Shown: positions 18,709 to 27,944 of the stretch, one piece after another
How the letters are laid out: each line of letters opens with the position of its first letter
Position numbering within the stretch: position 1 is the stretch's first letter
From: Xylanivirga thermophila
GTDB lineage: Bacteria; Bacillota; Clostridia; Caldicoprobacterales; Xylanivirgaceae
Reading direction: 5' to 3'
Length of the DNA: 64,000 nt
Assembly (NCBI RefSeq): GCF_004138105.1
Contig: NZ_RXHQ01000006.1
Location: 62,001-126,000 of the forward strand
Program-made: the position numbers and the translations under genes
The notes under the pieces: generated by a model
The model's input: only the letters and a program-made list of their open reading frames with translations
What the model was told of the DNA's origin: nothing
Databases searched by the model: none

Positions 18709-19554
18709 ATGAAAAAATATGTGACCTTTTTGTTTGTTGTAATTTTAGTTACCGTCTCTATCAGTGGTTGTTCATCGGGTAAGGAGATAGGGGAATATTC
18801 ATTTGGTGGCTCCACTACCTTAGAGCCCATTATTACATCTGCAATAGAGGTATTTGAACAAAAGCATGTTGGTGTAAAGCTTAGCTATGATGCACAGGGT
18901 TCTAGTGCAGGTATAAAAGGGGTAACAGATGGCATATATACCCTTGCTGGAGCATCAAGGGAGCTTAATGATGATGAAAAAGCCGAAGGCCTTGTAGAAA
19001 AAGCCATAGCATTAGATGGTATAGCTGTGATAGTAAATGGGGAGACGGGTATTGAAGACCTTACACTCTCTCAGGTAGCAGAGATTTTTTCTGGAGAGAT
19101 AAGAAATTGGAAGGATATAGGCGGAAGTGATGTTCCCATAGTAGTAATAAACAGGGATGAAGCCTCAGGCACCAGATCTTCATTTAAGGAGTTGGTGTTA
19201 GATAAGGTATTTGGCAAGGATAAAGATACTCAGTTTATCGCTGAAGGTGTAGTAACAGATTCAAATGGTGATATGGTGGTTAAGGTAGGTACTACTCCAG
19301 GGGCTATAGGATACTGTGGATTAGGATATATAAACGAAGCAGTTACCAAGGGTGCCATAGCTATAAAAATTGATGGTGTGGAACCAACTGATGAGAATGT
19401 CCTTAATAATAGATTTCCTATAGCTCGCAAATTAAATGTAGTATCCAAGGGAGAGCTGCAAGGCGGGAGCGTTGAAAAACAATTTGTAGACTTTCTCCTT
19501 TCTGAGGAGGGCCAGGGTATAATATCTGAAAATGGCTTCATAGGGCTTAGATAA
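18709..19554 (+). CDS. pstS: phosphate ABC transporter substrate-binding lipoprotein PstS
   Basis: Extracellular phosphate-binding lipoprotein, 281 aa. A lipoprotein signal peptide ends at Cys21 (ISGC). Phosphate-binding motifs: GGSTTLEPI, YDAQGSSAGIKGV, RDEASGTRSSF and GAIGYCGLGYI. First gene of pstSCAB-phoU, spaced 3-20 bp or overlapping throughout. ATG start preceded by ATGGAGGTATG. The upstream PhoP box implies induction by phosphate limitation. Confidence 0.96.
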   Translation: MKKYVTFLFVVILVTVSISGCSSGKEIGEYSFGGSTTLEPIITSAIEVFEQKHVGVKLSYDAQGSSAGIKGVTDGIYTLAGASRELNDDEKAEGLVEKAIALDGIAVIVNGETGIEDLTLSQVAEIFSGEIRNWKDIGGSDVPIVVINRDEASGTRSSFKELVLDKVFGKDKDTQFIAEGVVTDSNGDMVVKVGTTPGAIGYCGLGYINEAVTKGAIAIKIDGVEPTDENVLNNRFPIARKLNVVSKGELQGGSVEKQFVDFLLSEEGQGIISENGFIGLR

Positions 19555-19566
19555 GGAGTGAAGAAT

Positions 19567-20433
19567 TTGAGAAAAGGCTATCAGAAATATATGGAAGTTG
19601 TACTTTTTATATGTGCTTTTTTATCGGTAGCCATGGTAGTGATGATCATAGTATTTATATTTGGTGCAGGTCTTCCATTGTTTAAAAAAGTAGGATTAAG
19701 GGATTTTTTGTTTAGCACTAATTGGCTCCCAAGTTCCCGGACTAATCCAAGTTATGGCATACTCTCATTTATAATTGGTAGTTTGTATGTTACCTTTGGG
19801 GCTTTAATACTGGCTATTCCCCTGGGGCTTTTAACTGCCATATTTTTATCAGAGCTGGCTACCCCTAAGATGAATCGAATATTATGTAGTGCTGTGCAGC
19901 TTTTAGCAGGCATACCATCGGTCATATATGGTTTTTTTGGAGTAATGGTCATATCACCACAGATGAGGAAATGGTTTGGAGGTACCGGCTATGGGGTGTT
20001 ATCCGCATCTATTGTATTGGCCATAATGATACTACCTACTATCATAAGCTTATCAGAGGTAGCTATTAGTTCGGTACCCAAAGGGTATAGGGAGGCTTCT
20101 TTGGCACTAGGTGCTTCAAAATGGCAAACCATAATGAAGGTGTTATTACCATCTGCCCGATCGGGTATATTTGCTGCCGTTGGTCTTGCAATGGGCAGGG
20201 CTGTAGGAGAAACAACAGCGGTACTTATGGTGGGAGGCAATGCACCTATAATGCCTGAGGGACTTACTTCGATGGTACGGACCTTGACCATGAACATTGC
20301 AACCGATATGGGATATGCATCGGGGATCCATAGGACTGCCCTTTTTGCTACAGGTGTTATTTTATTCTTATTTATAATGATACTCAACATATTTGTACAG
20401 CTCATGCAGAGGAAGGTGAATAAAAAGGAATGA
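19567..20433 (+). CDS. pstC: phosphate ABC transporter permease PstC
   Basis: 288 aa inner-membrane permease with six predicted spans; the binding-protein-dependent transport loop is YREASLALGASKWQTIMKVLLPSA. Start TTG at 19567 is preferred because AAGGAGTGA stands 8 bp before it; the GTG at 19558 overlaps that ribosome site. The stop overlaps the pstA ATG by 4 bp. Confidence 0.95.
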   Translation: MRKGYQKYMEVVLFICAFLSVAMVVMIIVFIFGAGLPLFKKVGLRDFLFSTNWLPSSRTNPSYGILSFIIGSLYVTFGALILAIPLGLLTAIFLSELATPKMNRILCSAVQLLAGIPSVIYGFFGVMVISPQMRKWFGGTGYGVLSASIVLAIMILPTIISLSEVAISSVPKGYREASLALGASKWQTIMKVLLPSARSGIFAAVGLAMGRAVGETTAVLMVGGNAPIMPEGLTSMVRTLTMNIATDMGYASGIHRTALFATGVILFLFIMILNIFVQLMQRKVNKKE

Positions 20434-21257
20434 AGGGAAAATATATTGTGTTAATAGCCTCACTCATTACTATTGGGATACTTATATCCATAATAGGGTA
20501 TGTAGCAGTAAATGGCGTAAATTTTATACTAAATGATGAAGAAGGCATATTGGGATTCTTATTTAAAGCGCCTAAAAATGCAGGGCGTAGTGGCGGCATA
20601 TCTACTATAATGGCAAATACATTGTTTATGGTTTTTCTTACCCTTTTCTTTTCAGTACCTATTGGAATAGGAGCTGCTATATATCTGACAGAATATGCGG
20701 GAGTAGGCAGGATAGTCTCAATAATTAAATTTAGCATAGATATTTTAGCGGGGATACCGTCTATAATATTTGGCTTATTTGGATTTATATTTTTTACTAC
20801 CTATTTAAGACTGGGTATAGGGCTTTTGTCAGGGAGCCTTACCCTCACCATTATGATATTGCCTACAATAATAAGGACATCCATGGAGGCAATAAGTGCA
20901 GTGCCTGTATCATATAGGGAAGGTAGTATAGCACTTGGTGCTACCAAATGGGATACCATAAAGCGGGTAGTGGTGCCTAGCGCTTCATCTGGTATTCTAG
21001 CGGGGATCATATTAGCAGTAGGGCGCATTATAGGGGAAACGGCAGCATTATTATTTACTACGGGTACAGATTATAGGTTAGCAGATAGTTTATCATCCTC
21101 TTCTAGGGTATTGTCCATACATCTCTATTTGCTAGCTAAGGAGGGCATATCATTTGACAGGGCATTTGCAACTGCAAATGTGCTTATTATATTCATACTT
21201 GTTATAAATTTTGTTACAAATATGCTGATTAGAAATGGGGGAATACGACATGAATGA
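20430..21257 (+). CDS. pstA: phosphate ABC transporter permease PstA
   Basis: 275 aa permease partner of PstC, six spans, with the EAA-type loop [20 protein letters not shown] and the paired motif [16 protein letters not shown] overlap with pstC; 8-bp overlap with pstB. The gene order and sizes are those of a standard pst operon. Confidence 0.95.
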   Translation: MKGKYIVLIASLITIGILISIIGYVAVNGVNFILNDEEGILGFLFKAPKNAGRSGGISTIMANTLFMVFLTLFFSVPIGIGAAIYLTEYAGVGRIVSIIKFSIDILAGIPSIIFGLFGFIFFTTYLRLGIGLLSGSLTLTIMILPTIIRTSMEAISAVPVSYREGSIALGATKWDTIKRVVVPSASSGILAGIILAVGRIIGETAALLFTTGTDYRLADSLSSSSRVLSIHLYLLAKEGISFDRAFATANVLIIFILVINFVTNMLIRNGGIRHE

Positions 21258-22008
21258 TAGAGTAAAATTAGACATAAAGGATCTTACATTTTTCTATGGG
21301 AAATTTAAAGCGCTGGATGATATAAACATGGAGATAGTGGAGAATAATGTAACTGCATTTATAGGACCATCTGGATGTGGCAAGTCTACTTTTTTAAAAA
21401 CCATAAATCGCATGAATGATCTGATACCAGATGCAAGGGTAGAGGGGCATATCTTATATAATGGCATTGATATATATAGGGATTATGATGTAATAAGCCT
21501 TAGGAAAGAAATCGGAATGGTATTTCAATCGCCAAATACATTTCCCATGTCCATATATAACAATGTGGCATATGGGCCTAAGGTACACGGAATAAAGGAT
21601 AAGAAAAAATTAGATGGGATAGTAGAGTACAGCCTTAAAAAAGCTGCTCTATGGGATGAAGTAAGTGATAGACTTAATAAAAATGCCTTATCATTATCTG
21701 GCGGACAGCAGCAGAGGCTATGTATAGCTAGGGTATTAGCAATAGAGCCAGATGTAATTCTCATGGACGAACCTACGTCTGCACTAGATCCCATATCGAC
21801 TGCCAGAATAGAAGATTTAATAGGTGAACTAAAGCAAAACTATACTATAGTAATAGTTACCCATAATATGCAACAGGCAGCCCGTATCTCTGATTTTACT
21901 GCGTTTTTTCTAAACGGCATGGTGGTGGAGATGGGTCCTACAAATGATATATTCTATAATCCAAGGGACAAGAGGACTGAAGACTATATAACCGGCAGGT
22001 TTGGATAA
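21250..22008 (+). CDS. pstB: phosphate ABC transporter ATP-binding protein PstB
   Basis: 252 aa ABC ATPase driving PstCA. Walker [10 protein letters not shown] at residues 39-47, signature LSGGQQQR, Walker [14 protein letters not shown], and switch His in [11 protein letters not shown]. The N-terminal [12 protein letters not shown] and NRMNDLIP are PstB hallmarks. ATG at 21250 is chosen since GGGGGA lies 8 bp upstream; the in-frame ATG at 21235 would have none. Confidence 0.97.
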   Translation: MNDRVKLDIKDLTFFYGKFKALDDINMEIVENNVTAFIGPSGCGKSTFLKTINRMNDLIPDARVEGHILYNGIDIYRDYDVISLRKEIGMVFQSPNTFPMSIYNNVAYGPKVHGIKDKKKLDGIVEYSLKKAALWDEVSDRLNKNALSLSGGQQQRLCIARVLAIEPDVILMDEPTSALDPISTARIEDLIGELKQNYTIVIVTHNMQQAARISDFTAFFLNGMVVEMGPTNDIFYNPRDKRTEDYITGRFG

Positions 22009-22027
22009 TTGATAAGGGGTGATTTTT

Positions 22028-22684
22028 TTGAGTGCACGATATGAATACTCGAAGCAGCTAGAAAATCTCCAAAAATATGTACTTGATATGGGTCATATGA
22101 TGGAGAAATTAACGAGGAACTCCATAGTTGCCTTGGTAAACCAGGACGTGGAACTGGCTAAAAGGGTAATAGATGGAGATGATGAGATTGACGATTTTGC
22201 GTTTGAGATAGAGGACAGATGTGTAAGATTGATTGCTACGGAACAGCCGGTGGCAAAGGACTTAAGAATAATTCTAACTTCACTTAAGGTAGTTACTGAT
22301 ATAGAGCGCATGGCAGATCATGGAGTCGATATAGGCAAGATAGCCATAAGACTGGCAAATGAATGTTATATGAAACCGGTAATAGATATACCCAGGATGG
22401 GAGATAATGCAATTGAGATGGTAAATGATTCATTGGATGCATATGTAAACAGAGATATTGAGCTTGCCCATAAAGTTTGTGCTAGGGATGATATGATTGA
22501 TGAAATGTATGAAAAACTACTCAAAGAACTCAATGGATATGCAAGAATTGATGAAGAAAATATATATCAAGCAGGTAATTTTTTATTAGTGGCAAAATAT
22601 TTAGAACGTATTGCAGATCACGCTACTAATATATGCGAATGGATAGTATATATAGTAACCGGTGAAAAAAAAGAATTAAAATGA
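22028..22684 (+). CDS. phoU: phosphate transport regulator PhoU
   Basis: 218 aa all-helical protein made of two PhoU repeats with metal-binding motifs of the type ExxxD: DIERMADHGVDI in the first half and YLERIADHATNICEW in the second. PhoU restrains PstSCAB and signals phosphate status to PhoR-type kinases. TTG at 22028 is preferred, with AAGGGGTGA 6 bp before; the GTG at 22019 overlaps that site. Last gene of the pst operon; no clear terminator is seen in the 73 bp that follow. Confidence 0.93.
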   Translation: MSARYEYSKQLENLQKYVLDMGHMMEKLTRNSIVALVNQDVELAKRVIDGDDEIDDFAFEIEDRCVRLIATEQPVAKDLRIILTSLKVVTDIERMADHGVDIGKIAIRLANECYMKPVIDIPRMGDNAIEMVNDSLDAYVNRDIELAHKVCARDDMIDEMYEKLLKELNGYARIDEENIYQAGNFLLVAKYLERIADHATNICEWIVYIVTGEKKELK

Positions 22685-22757
22685 GTATAAAAAGGCATAC
22701 ATCCCCTTAATGGTGGGAATGATAAAATAACAAAAACTTTTAATAAGAGGTGATGAT

Positions 22758-23480
22758 ATGCCTTTTGGTTTGACAGTGCTGGTAATTGTTAGCATACTGG
22801 TCTTATTTGGCGTAGGGCATAGAGTACTTGACAGGATGAGGTTGAGCGACAAGACAGCATTATTGTTTTTAGCTGCAATATTTATAGGCACCTTGTTGCC
22901 TGATATCCCCATAACAAAGAGATTTTCTATAAATATAGGAGGTGCAATAGTACCTATTATATTGGTTGTATATCTATATGTAAAGGCAGGAACCCGGGAG
23001 GAAAAGATGCGTTCCATATGGGCATCTATCATATCAGGTGCTGCTGTATATGTGATGGGTAAAATACTGCCTAGTGAACCTGAAACCATGGTATTTGATC
23101 CAAACTATATATATGGTATATTAGCAGGTATTATAGGTTATCTATTTGGCAGGTCTAGACGGGCGTCGTTTATTGCCGGTGTTATGGGTGTTATATTAGC
23201 TGATATAGCACAGGGCATAGAGAATGCAGTTTTAAATATACCTACACCTGTAAGGCTAGGTGCAGGAGGAGCAATGGATGCGGTAGTCATATCAGGACTT
23301 TTAGCCGTAATACTTGCAGAATTTATAGGAGAAATACGGGAGAAGATGCAAGGTGGTACTAAGAAAAAGGATATGACGTTCAATCATGGGGAGTTTATGC
23401 ATCAGGAATTTTCAGAAGAACTAAATCAGGAGGATGAAGAAAACAAGAAGGCAGGTGAGCAACATGAAAAGGAAGAATAA
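22758..23480 (+). CDS. DUF1614 family membrane protein
   Basis: 240 aa, with about six hydrophobic segments in residues 1-200 and a strongly charged cytoplasmic tail (EELNQEDEENKKAGEQHEKEE). Conserved-looking stretches are GTLLPDIPITKR, INIGGAIVPIILVVYL and GAGGAMDAVVISGL. I assign it to DUF1614 from these patterns. The function is unknown. Its 3' end overlaps spoIIP by 17 bp, and the run of sporulation genes after it suggests a sporulation link. AAGAGGTGATG site before the ATG. Confidence 0.75.
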   Translation: MPFGLTVLVIVSILVLFGVGHRVLDRMRLSDKTALLFLAAIFIGTLLPDIPITKRFSINIGGAIVPIILVVYLYVKAGTREEKMRSIWASIISGAAVYVMGKILPSEPETMVFDPNYIYGILAGIIGYLFGRSRRASFIAGVMGVILADIAQGIENAVLNIPTPVRLGAGGAMDAVVISGLLAVILAEFIGEIREKMQGGTKKKDMTFNHGEFMHQEFSEELNQEDEENKKAGEQHEKEE

Positions 23481-24588
23481 ACATATGATTTTTACTGGTG
23501 TTGTACTCATGATATTCATGCTGCTAAATGTTGTATTTGCTAGTCTATATACTGTTGCAATGGCTGATGATTGGTATGATGAGGAAGCCGGATACTATAC
23601 CATACTAGATGATGCAGGCAAGGAGCTTACCATGATGGCCCGGCAGATATTTAAGGATGATGAGTATATAAGTGGTGATAACAAGCATTACGTTATAAAC
23701 AAAGTTGATAAAAAGGGCAAAAAGGCGACTGCAAAATATTTAGGTGATGTGAAGCTCCCAGAGCTTGAACTACAGGTGGACAGCGCCATTTATACTGCCG
23801 CTCAACAGGGAGATAAGGGTAATATACTCCTTTACTGTACGCACAGTGATGAATCTTATGTTCCTAGCGATGGTACCCCTAGTAAAAAAGGTAGTGGAGG
23901 TATTTTCGATGTGGCAGAGAGCTTTAAATCTTCATTAGATAATCATGGCATAAATGCCGTATTGGATAAAACACCCCATGATCCCCATGATGCAGGGGCA
24001 TACCGCCGCTCTCGCCAAACCGCAGTACAGCTCATAAAAAAGCATATGCCAGTAACCGCTGTTTTTGATATACATCGGGATGCCGTACCGGTAGAAGGCT
24101 ATAAGTTTAGTATAAATGGTGAAAACGTTACCAAGGTAAGGATCGTGCTAGGCGGGAGAAATCAAAACAAGCAGGCAAATCAGGAACTGGCATATAAGAT
24201 AAAGGCGGTGGCAGATAAGGCATATCCAGGCTTTATAAAGGATATATATATAGGCCGGGGTGCATATAATCAGGAATTATCTCCCCGTTCATTGCTCTTT
24301 GAAGTGGGGACATATGAAAATGATAAGGAAGCTGCTAAACGCTCTACAAAATATCTTGCCGATGTGGTGGCAAAGAGCATGTATGGTGGTACTGTAACCA
24401 GCAATCCCGGTACGCCTCAGGAGAGGAGATATACCGCAAAGCCCATAGGTCAGCAGAAAAAACAGGGTGGTGGCCGTGGCGTTATGTGGGTGATAATATT
24501 TGTGATAGTAGGTGCTGTTGTTTACCTATTTCTAAGTTCAAGCGGTCGTGAATTGCGTGAAGGGTTCTCCGGCAGGAAACGAAAGTAG
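23464..24588 (+). CDS. spoIIP: stage II sporulation protein P (SpoIIP-type amidase/endopeptidase)
   Basis: Peptidoglycan hydrolase of the DMP complex that drives engulfment. 374 aa: N-terminal membrane anchor (residues 8-32), an extracytoplasmic catalytic domain from about 120 with zinc-ligand motifs THSDESYVPSDG, FDIHRDAVP and the catalytic-acid motif LLFEVGTYEND, and the HDAGAYRRSR stretch. Unlike the common form, it also has a basic linker and a second membrane helix near the C-terminus (VMWVIIFVIVGAVVYLFL) followed by a basic tail, so both ends are anchored. ATG at 23464 with AGGTGAG upstream. Confidence 0.9.
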   Translation: MKRKNKHMIFTGVVLMIFMLLNVVFASLYTVAMADDWYDEEAGYYTILDDAGKELTMMARQIFKDDEYISGDNKHYVINKVDKKGKKATAKYLGDVKLPELELQVDSAIYTAAQQGDKGNILLYCTHSDESYVPSDGTPSKKGSGGIFDVAESFKSSLDNHGINAVLDKTPHDPHDAGAYRRSRQTAVQLIKKHMPVTAVFDIHRDAVPVEGYKFSINGENVTKVRIVLGGRNQNKQANQELAYKIKAVADKAYPGFIKDIYIGRGAYNQELSPRSLLFEVGTYENDKEAAKRSTKYLADVVAKSMYGGTVTSNPGTPQERRYTAKPIGQQKKQGGGRGVMWVIIFVIVGAVVYLFLSSSGRELREGFSGRKRK

Positions 24589-24601
24589 GTGGTGGAAATT
24601 T

Positions 24602-25495
24602 ATGCCTAATACAGGCCATATAATATTAGTAGGAACTATTATGGGTACTATAGCACGGTTCTATCTATTGAGGATAGATTATCGTCAGTACCCAAGCTAT
24701 CCTCAAGGGTATACTATACACCTTACCCTTGGTGCTATTGCTGCCGGATTAGGTGCTGTGGTCATACCTGCTATTTTGGATAGGGAGTATACTGCCATTA
24801 CATTCCTTGCCATAGCAATACAGCAGTTTAGGGATATAAGGGAGATAGAACGAGAAAGTCTGGAGCGTATAGAGGATGATGAGCTGGTAAAGCGTGGGCA
24901 TGCTTATATAGAGGATATATCAAAGAAGTTTGAATCCCGCAATTATGTAGCCATGATAACGGCAATATCTACTACGGCTATAATATATATAACGGGACGT
25001 ACCAGCTTTGGTGTAGTAGCCGGTATAGTTACATTGCTTGTGATGCGTTCCTTTATAAAGAACGAGCTTATAGGAGATATAGCAGAGGTAAGACCTGGAC
25101 ATATCCATTTCAAAGGGCCCCTCCTTATGGTTGATGATGTGGTTATTACAAACGTGGGTTTAAAAAAGTCCCGGGAACGATTACTTGAACGTGGAATGGC
25201 AGCTACCCTCATACCTAAGGATGACAATGCCAGGGTTACCCTATCAAATATTGGACAGAGGCAGGCCATACTCCATGATGTAGTATCCATATTAGGGGTT
25301 TGCCGTGAAAATGATGAGCCGGAGTTTATGCCTATGGCAAAACGAAATTCAGAAAATGGTTATATCTGTATGATAGCTATTACCATGGAACCAGATTTGG
25401 AGTGTATGCTAGAGGTAATAAAACGGGTACCAGTGGTGGAAGTATCAAGGAAACAGCCATTGGATTCATATTTTGGAAGAAAGGCGGCAGATTGA
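24602..25495 (+). CDS. YIEGIA-family sporulation-associated membrane protein
   Basis: 297 aa: N-terminal membrane segments (GHIILVGTIMGTIARFYLLRIDYRQYPSYPQGY, here split for clarity as MGTIARFYLLRID and YPSYPQGY), a central charged part with GHAYIEDISKKFESRNYVAMI, two more membrane segments, and a soluble C-terminal domain. The family is named for the motif YIEGIA; this protein has YIEDIS at that place. Such genes occur in spore formers next to spoIIP. Function unknown. ATG at 24602 with AGGTGGTGG upstream; one base separates its stop from the next start. Confidence 0.78.
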   Translation: MPNTGHIILVGTIMGTIARFYLLRIDYRQYPSYPQGYTIHLTLGAIAAGLGAVVIPAILDREYTAITFLAIAIQQFRDIREIERESLERIEDDELVKRGHAYIEDISKKFESRNYVAMITAISTTAIIYITGRTSFGVVAGIVTLLVMRSFIKNELIGDIAEVRPGHIHFKGPLLMVDDVVITNVGLKKSRERLLERGMAATLIPKDDNARVTLSNIGQRQAILHDVVSILGVCRENDEPEFMPMAKRNSENGYICMIAITMEPDLECMLEVIKRVPVVEVSRKQPLDSYFGRKAAD

Positions 25496-25496
25496 T

Positions 25497-25691
25497 ATGG
25501 AGGTTAGTTTAGTAAATTCCATATTGGCCATTGTAACGATTGATAAGGAAAAGGTAGGGGAGTCTTCAGTGCCTACATTTTTCTGTACTGATGAAGATGA
25601 ACGTGAGCATACTGCACGATTAATCAGTAAAATAACCGGTGGCATGGTTCATGATCTGGAGAATGGCGTATACATTATAGTGAAACATTGA
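25497..25691 (+). CDS. small partner of the YIEGIA protein (capping-complex subunit family)
   Basis: 64 aa. The sequence NSILAIVTIDKEKVG, FFCTDEDEREHTARLISKI and VHDLENGVYIIVKH matches the small protein family that accompanies YIEGIA proteins and is described in annotation as a capping complex subunit. One base after the YIEGIA stop, so the two are made together. ATG at 25497 with AAGGCGG upstream. Biochemical role not known to me. Confidence 0.72.
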   Translation: MEVSLVNSILAIVTIDKEKVGESSVPTFFCTDEDEREHTARLISKITGGMVHDLENGVYIIVKH

Positions 25692-25704
25692 CGGGAGGTA
25701 GCAG

Positions 25705-26154
25705 GTGAAACTCATATATTGCGGATACTTTGGCACATATGGTGCATATTTAGCCGCGTATATACATGCGGGAGGTGTGGTAGATAATATAGATATTTTA
25801 AGTTACCATGAATTTTGCCAAAAATATGCCGAACGATTCGGAAATATGATATATATTGGTATGGATAAAGGGCTGAGGGAGATATATGCCCTAGGTTGTA
25901 AGGAATATTGTGGAGTGATAAAAAGGGCACAAACCGGAGTGAACGAGATGTTTCACATAGGTGAAGCCCTTTATTATATTGATGTAACAACACTTGATGA
26001 TCAAATTCCTAAAATAGTACAATCTTTAGATCGACATGGGTGCCTTCATCTATTATCCCATAGATTATTTTGTAGATGGTTTTATGATGCATGTAAAAAG
26101 GGAAAAGATATAGTGCATTATCATACAGAGTATTTGGAGGAAATGGATATATGA
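25705..26154 (+). CDS. DUF3189 family protein, copy 1
   Basis: 149 aa, begins MKLIYCGYFGTYGAYLAAYIHAG. It fits DUF3189 by overall layout, but its first loop lacks the GGAH of copy 2. GTG start with GGGAGGTAG 4 bp upstream. It overlaps copy 2 (ATGA). DUF3189 genes occur in sporulation neighbourhoods of Clostridia; no function is established. The N-terminal beta-strand plus glycine loop suggests a nucleotide- or phosphate-binding fold, which is only inference. Confidence 0.68.
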   Translation: MKLIYCGYFGTYGAYLAAYIHAGGVVDNIDILSYHEFCQKYAERFGNMIYIGMDKGLREIYALGCKEYCGVIKRAQTGVNEMFHIGEALYYIDVTTLDDQIPKIVQSLDRHGCLHLLSHRLFCRWFYDACKKGKDIVHYHTEYLEEMDI

Positions 26155-26627
26155 AAATAGTCTATCACTGCTTTGGAGGTGCCCATACATCCATCACCTG
26201 CGCTGCTATACACCTAAATTTTTTGCCCCATGATAGAATTCCCCGATTTAATGAGTTTAAAGCGGTGCCTTTTTATGATAAAATGGATAAGGAGGATGTG
26301 GGCATGCCCCTTTATATGGGGCAAGATGATTTAGGCTATGATATATATGTAATGGGTATGTCAGGTGGCAAAGATGTGGTTATACCGGCGATAAAGAGCT
26401 ATCTGAATGCCAGCTATGTAGATGCAAAAGATATAATATTTATAAACGCATTGGTGAAATTGCATCCCATAACTTCCCTTGGGGGTGTAGCTTCACGCAA
26501 GTATGGGCTTGTATCTATAGGACGACCTATGACCATATGGGGTATAAGGCTCACATATCCTGTGTTATTAGATTTAGTATTAAAAGTTAAGGAGTTTTTG
26601 AAGGAAAATTATGCAGACAGAAAATAA
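26151..26627 (+). CDS. DUF3189 family protein, copy 2
   Basis: 158 aa, begins MKIVYHCFGGAHTSITCAAIHLNFLP, shown here in parts: YHCFGGAHTSIT is the typical DUF3189 start. Further on are YDIYVMGMSGG and ITSLGGVASRKYGL. It is a diverged tandem paralogue of the gene before it (shared DIYVMG/EIYALG and ACKKG-like regions) and overlaps the DUF512 gene by 17 bp. Function unknown. Confidence 0.75.
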   Translation: MKIVYHCFGGAHTSITCAAIHLNFLPHDRIPRFNEFKAVPFYDKMDKEDVGMPLYMGQDDLGYDIYVMGMSGGKDVVIPAIKSYLNASYVDAKDIIFINALVKLHPITSLGGVASRKYGLVSIGRPMTIWGIRLTYPVLLDLVLKVKEFLKENYADRK

Positions 26628-27930
26628 AAGACACTATATATCAAAGGTGGAACCTGGGAGTATTGCCAGTGAGATGGGGGTTGAAAAGGGAGATTATCTC
26701 CTATCTATAAATGGTGAAAAGATAGTAGACATATTAGACTATATGAGTCTTATAAGTCAGGAAAAGCTGGAAGTACTAATACAAAAGGGTAATGGAGCAC
26801 AGTGGATACTTGACATTGAGAAGGATATTGATGATGATTTGGGTCTATCCTTTGATCCCCCCACAATGGATCGGCATAGAAGCTGCTATAATAAATGTAT
26901 ATTCTGTTTTATAGATCAGCTCCCGCCTCATGTGCGCCCTACCATGTGCTTTAAGGATGATGATTGGAGATTGTCATTCCTTATGGGAAATTATATTACA
27001 CTTACTAATCTATCGGAGGAGGATATAGAGCGGATAACAAACCTTAGGATAAGTCCACTTTATGTGTCTGTTCATACCACAAATCCGGAGCTTAGAAGGC
27101 GCATGATGAACAACAAAAAGGCGGGAGAAGTATTAAATATATTAGATAGATTTCAAAAAGCGGGAATAATGATAAATTGTCAGATAGTATTGTGCCCAGG
27201 ATGGAATGATGGCAAGGAGTTAGAAAGGACCTTAAATGATCTATGGGAGAGGCGGGATTTGGTTCAGTCGGTAGCAGCAGTGCCTGTAGGCCTAACTAAG
27301 TATCGGGAAGGTCTTGCACCTTTGCGGCCATTTAGTAAGGAAGAGGCCAATTGTGTGCTGGATCAGATAGATAAGTGGCAGAAACGCTGCAAAATGGAAG
27401 GCGGGAGAACCTTTATATTTCCTGCCGATGAGTTCTTTATTCTTGCTGATAGACCTATTCCCCCATATGAATATTATGAGGATTTTCCACAGTTGGATAA
27501 TGGGGTGGGTCTTATATCCAAATTCAGGGCACAGTTTCAAATGGCCATTGAGTCTATGGATGAAGAAAATATGTCAGATAGGGAGGTTTCTATTGCAACT
27601 GGTGTCTCCGCCTATAATTTTATAAACTCTCTGGCTCATGTAATAGGAGAAAGATTTGGGGTAAAGGTGCATGTCTATGCCATACCTAATAGGTTTTTTG
27701 GCAACACCGTAACGGTAGCCGGATTGGTAGTAGGAGGGGATATAATAGATTATCTTAAGGATAAACAATTGGGTAGTAAGCTTTTTATACCCGAGGTTAT
27801 GCTTAGATATGGGGAACGGGTCTTTCTAGATGATTCCACAGTAGAGGATGTGGAAAGGGCTTTGGATATCCCAGTTGGTATTATACCTATAGACGGCGGG
27901 GCTTTTTTGCACGCCATTATTCATGGATAG
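26611..27930 (+). CDS. DUF512 protein with PDZ and radical-SAM-like domains
   Basis: 439 aa: an N-terminal PDZ domain (residues 8-60, ISKVEPGSIASEMGVEKGD), a radical-SAM-like barrel with Cys92, Cys96 and Cys99 (CYNKCIFCF), and a C-terminal DUF512 domain with TGVSAYNFINSLA and PNRFFGNTVTVAGL. The family is almost always placed next to der in Clostridia, as here (14 bp gap). The Cys spacing suits a [4Fe-4S] cluster, but substrate and reaction are unknown. The ATG lies inside the previous gene. Confidence 0.88.
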   Translation: MQTENKRHYISKVEPGSIASEMGVEKGDYLLSINGEKIVDILDYMSLISQEKLEVLIQKGNGAQWILDIEKDIDDDLGLSFDPPTMDRHRSCYNKCIFCFIDQLPPHVRPTMCFKDDDWRLSFLMGNYITLTNLSEEDIERITNLRISPLYVSVHTTNPELRRRMMNNKKAGEVLNILDRFQKAGIMINCQIVLCPGWNDGKELERTLNDLWERRDLVQSVAAVPVGLTKYREGLAPLRPFSKEEANCVLDQIDKWQKRCKMEGGRTFIFPADEFFILADRPIPPYEYYEDFPQLDNGVGLISKFRAQFQMAIESMDEENMSDREVSIATGVSAYNFINSLAHVIGERFGVKVHVYAIPNRFFGNTVTVAGLVVGGDIIDYLKDKQLGSKLFIPEVMLRYGERVFLDDSTVEDVERALDIPVGIIPIDGGAFLHAIIHG

Positions 27931-27944
27931 AAGGAGGTTTTTTT

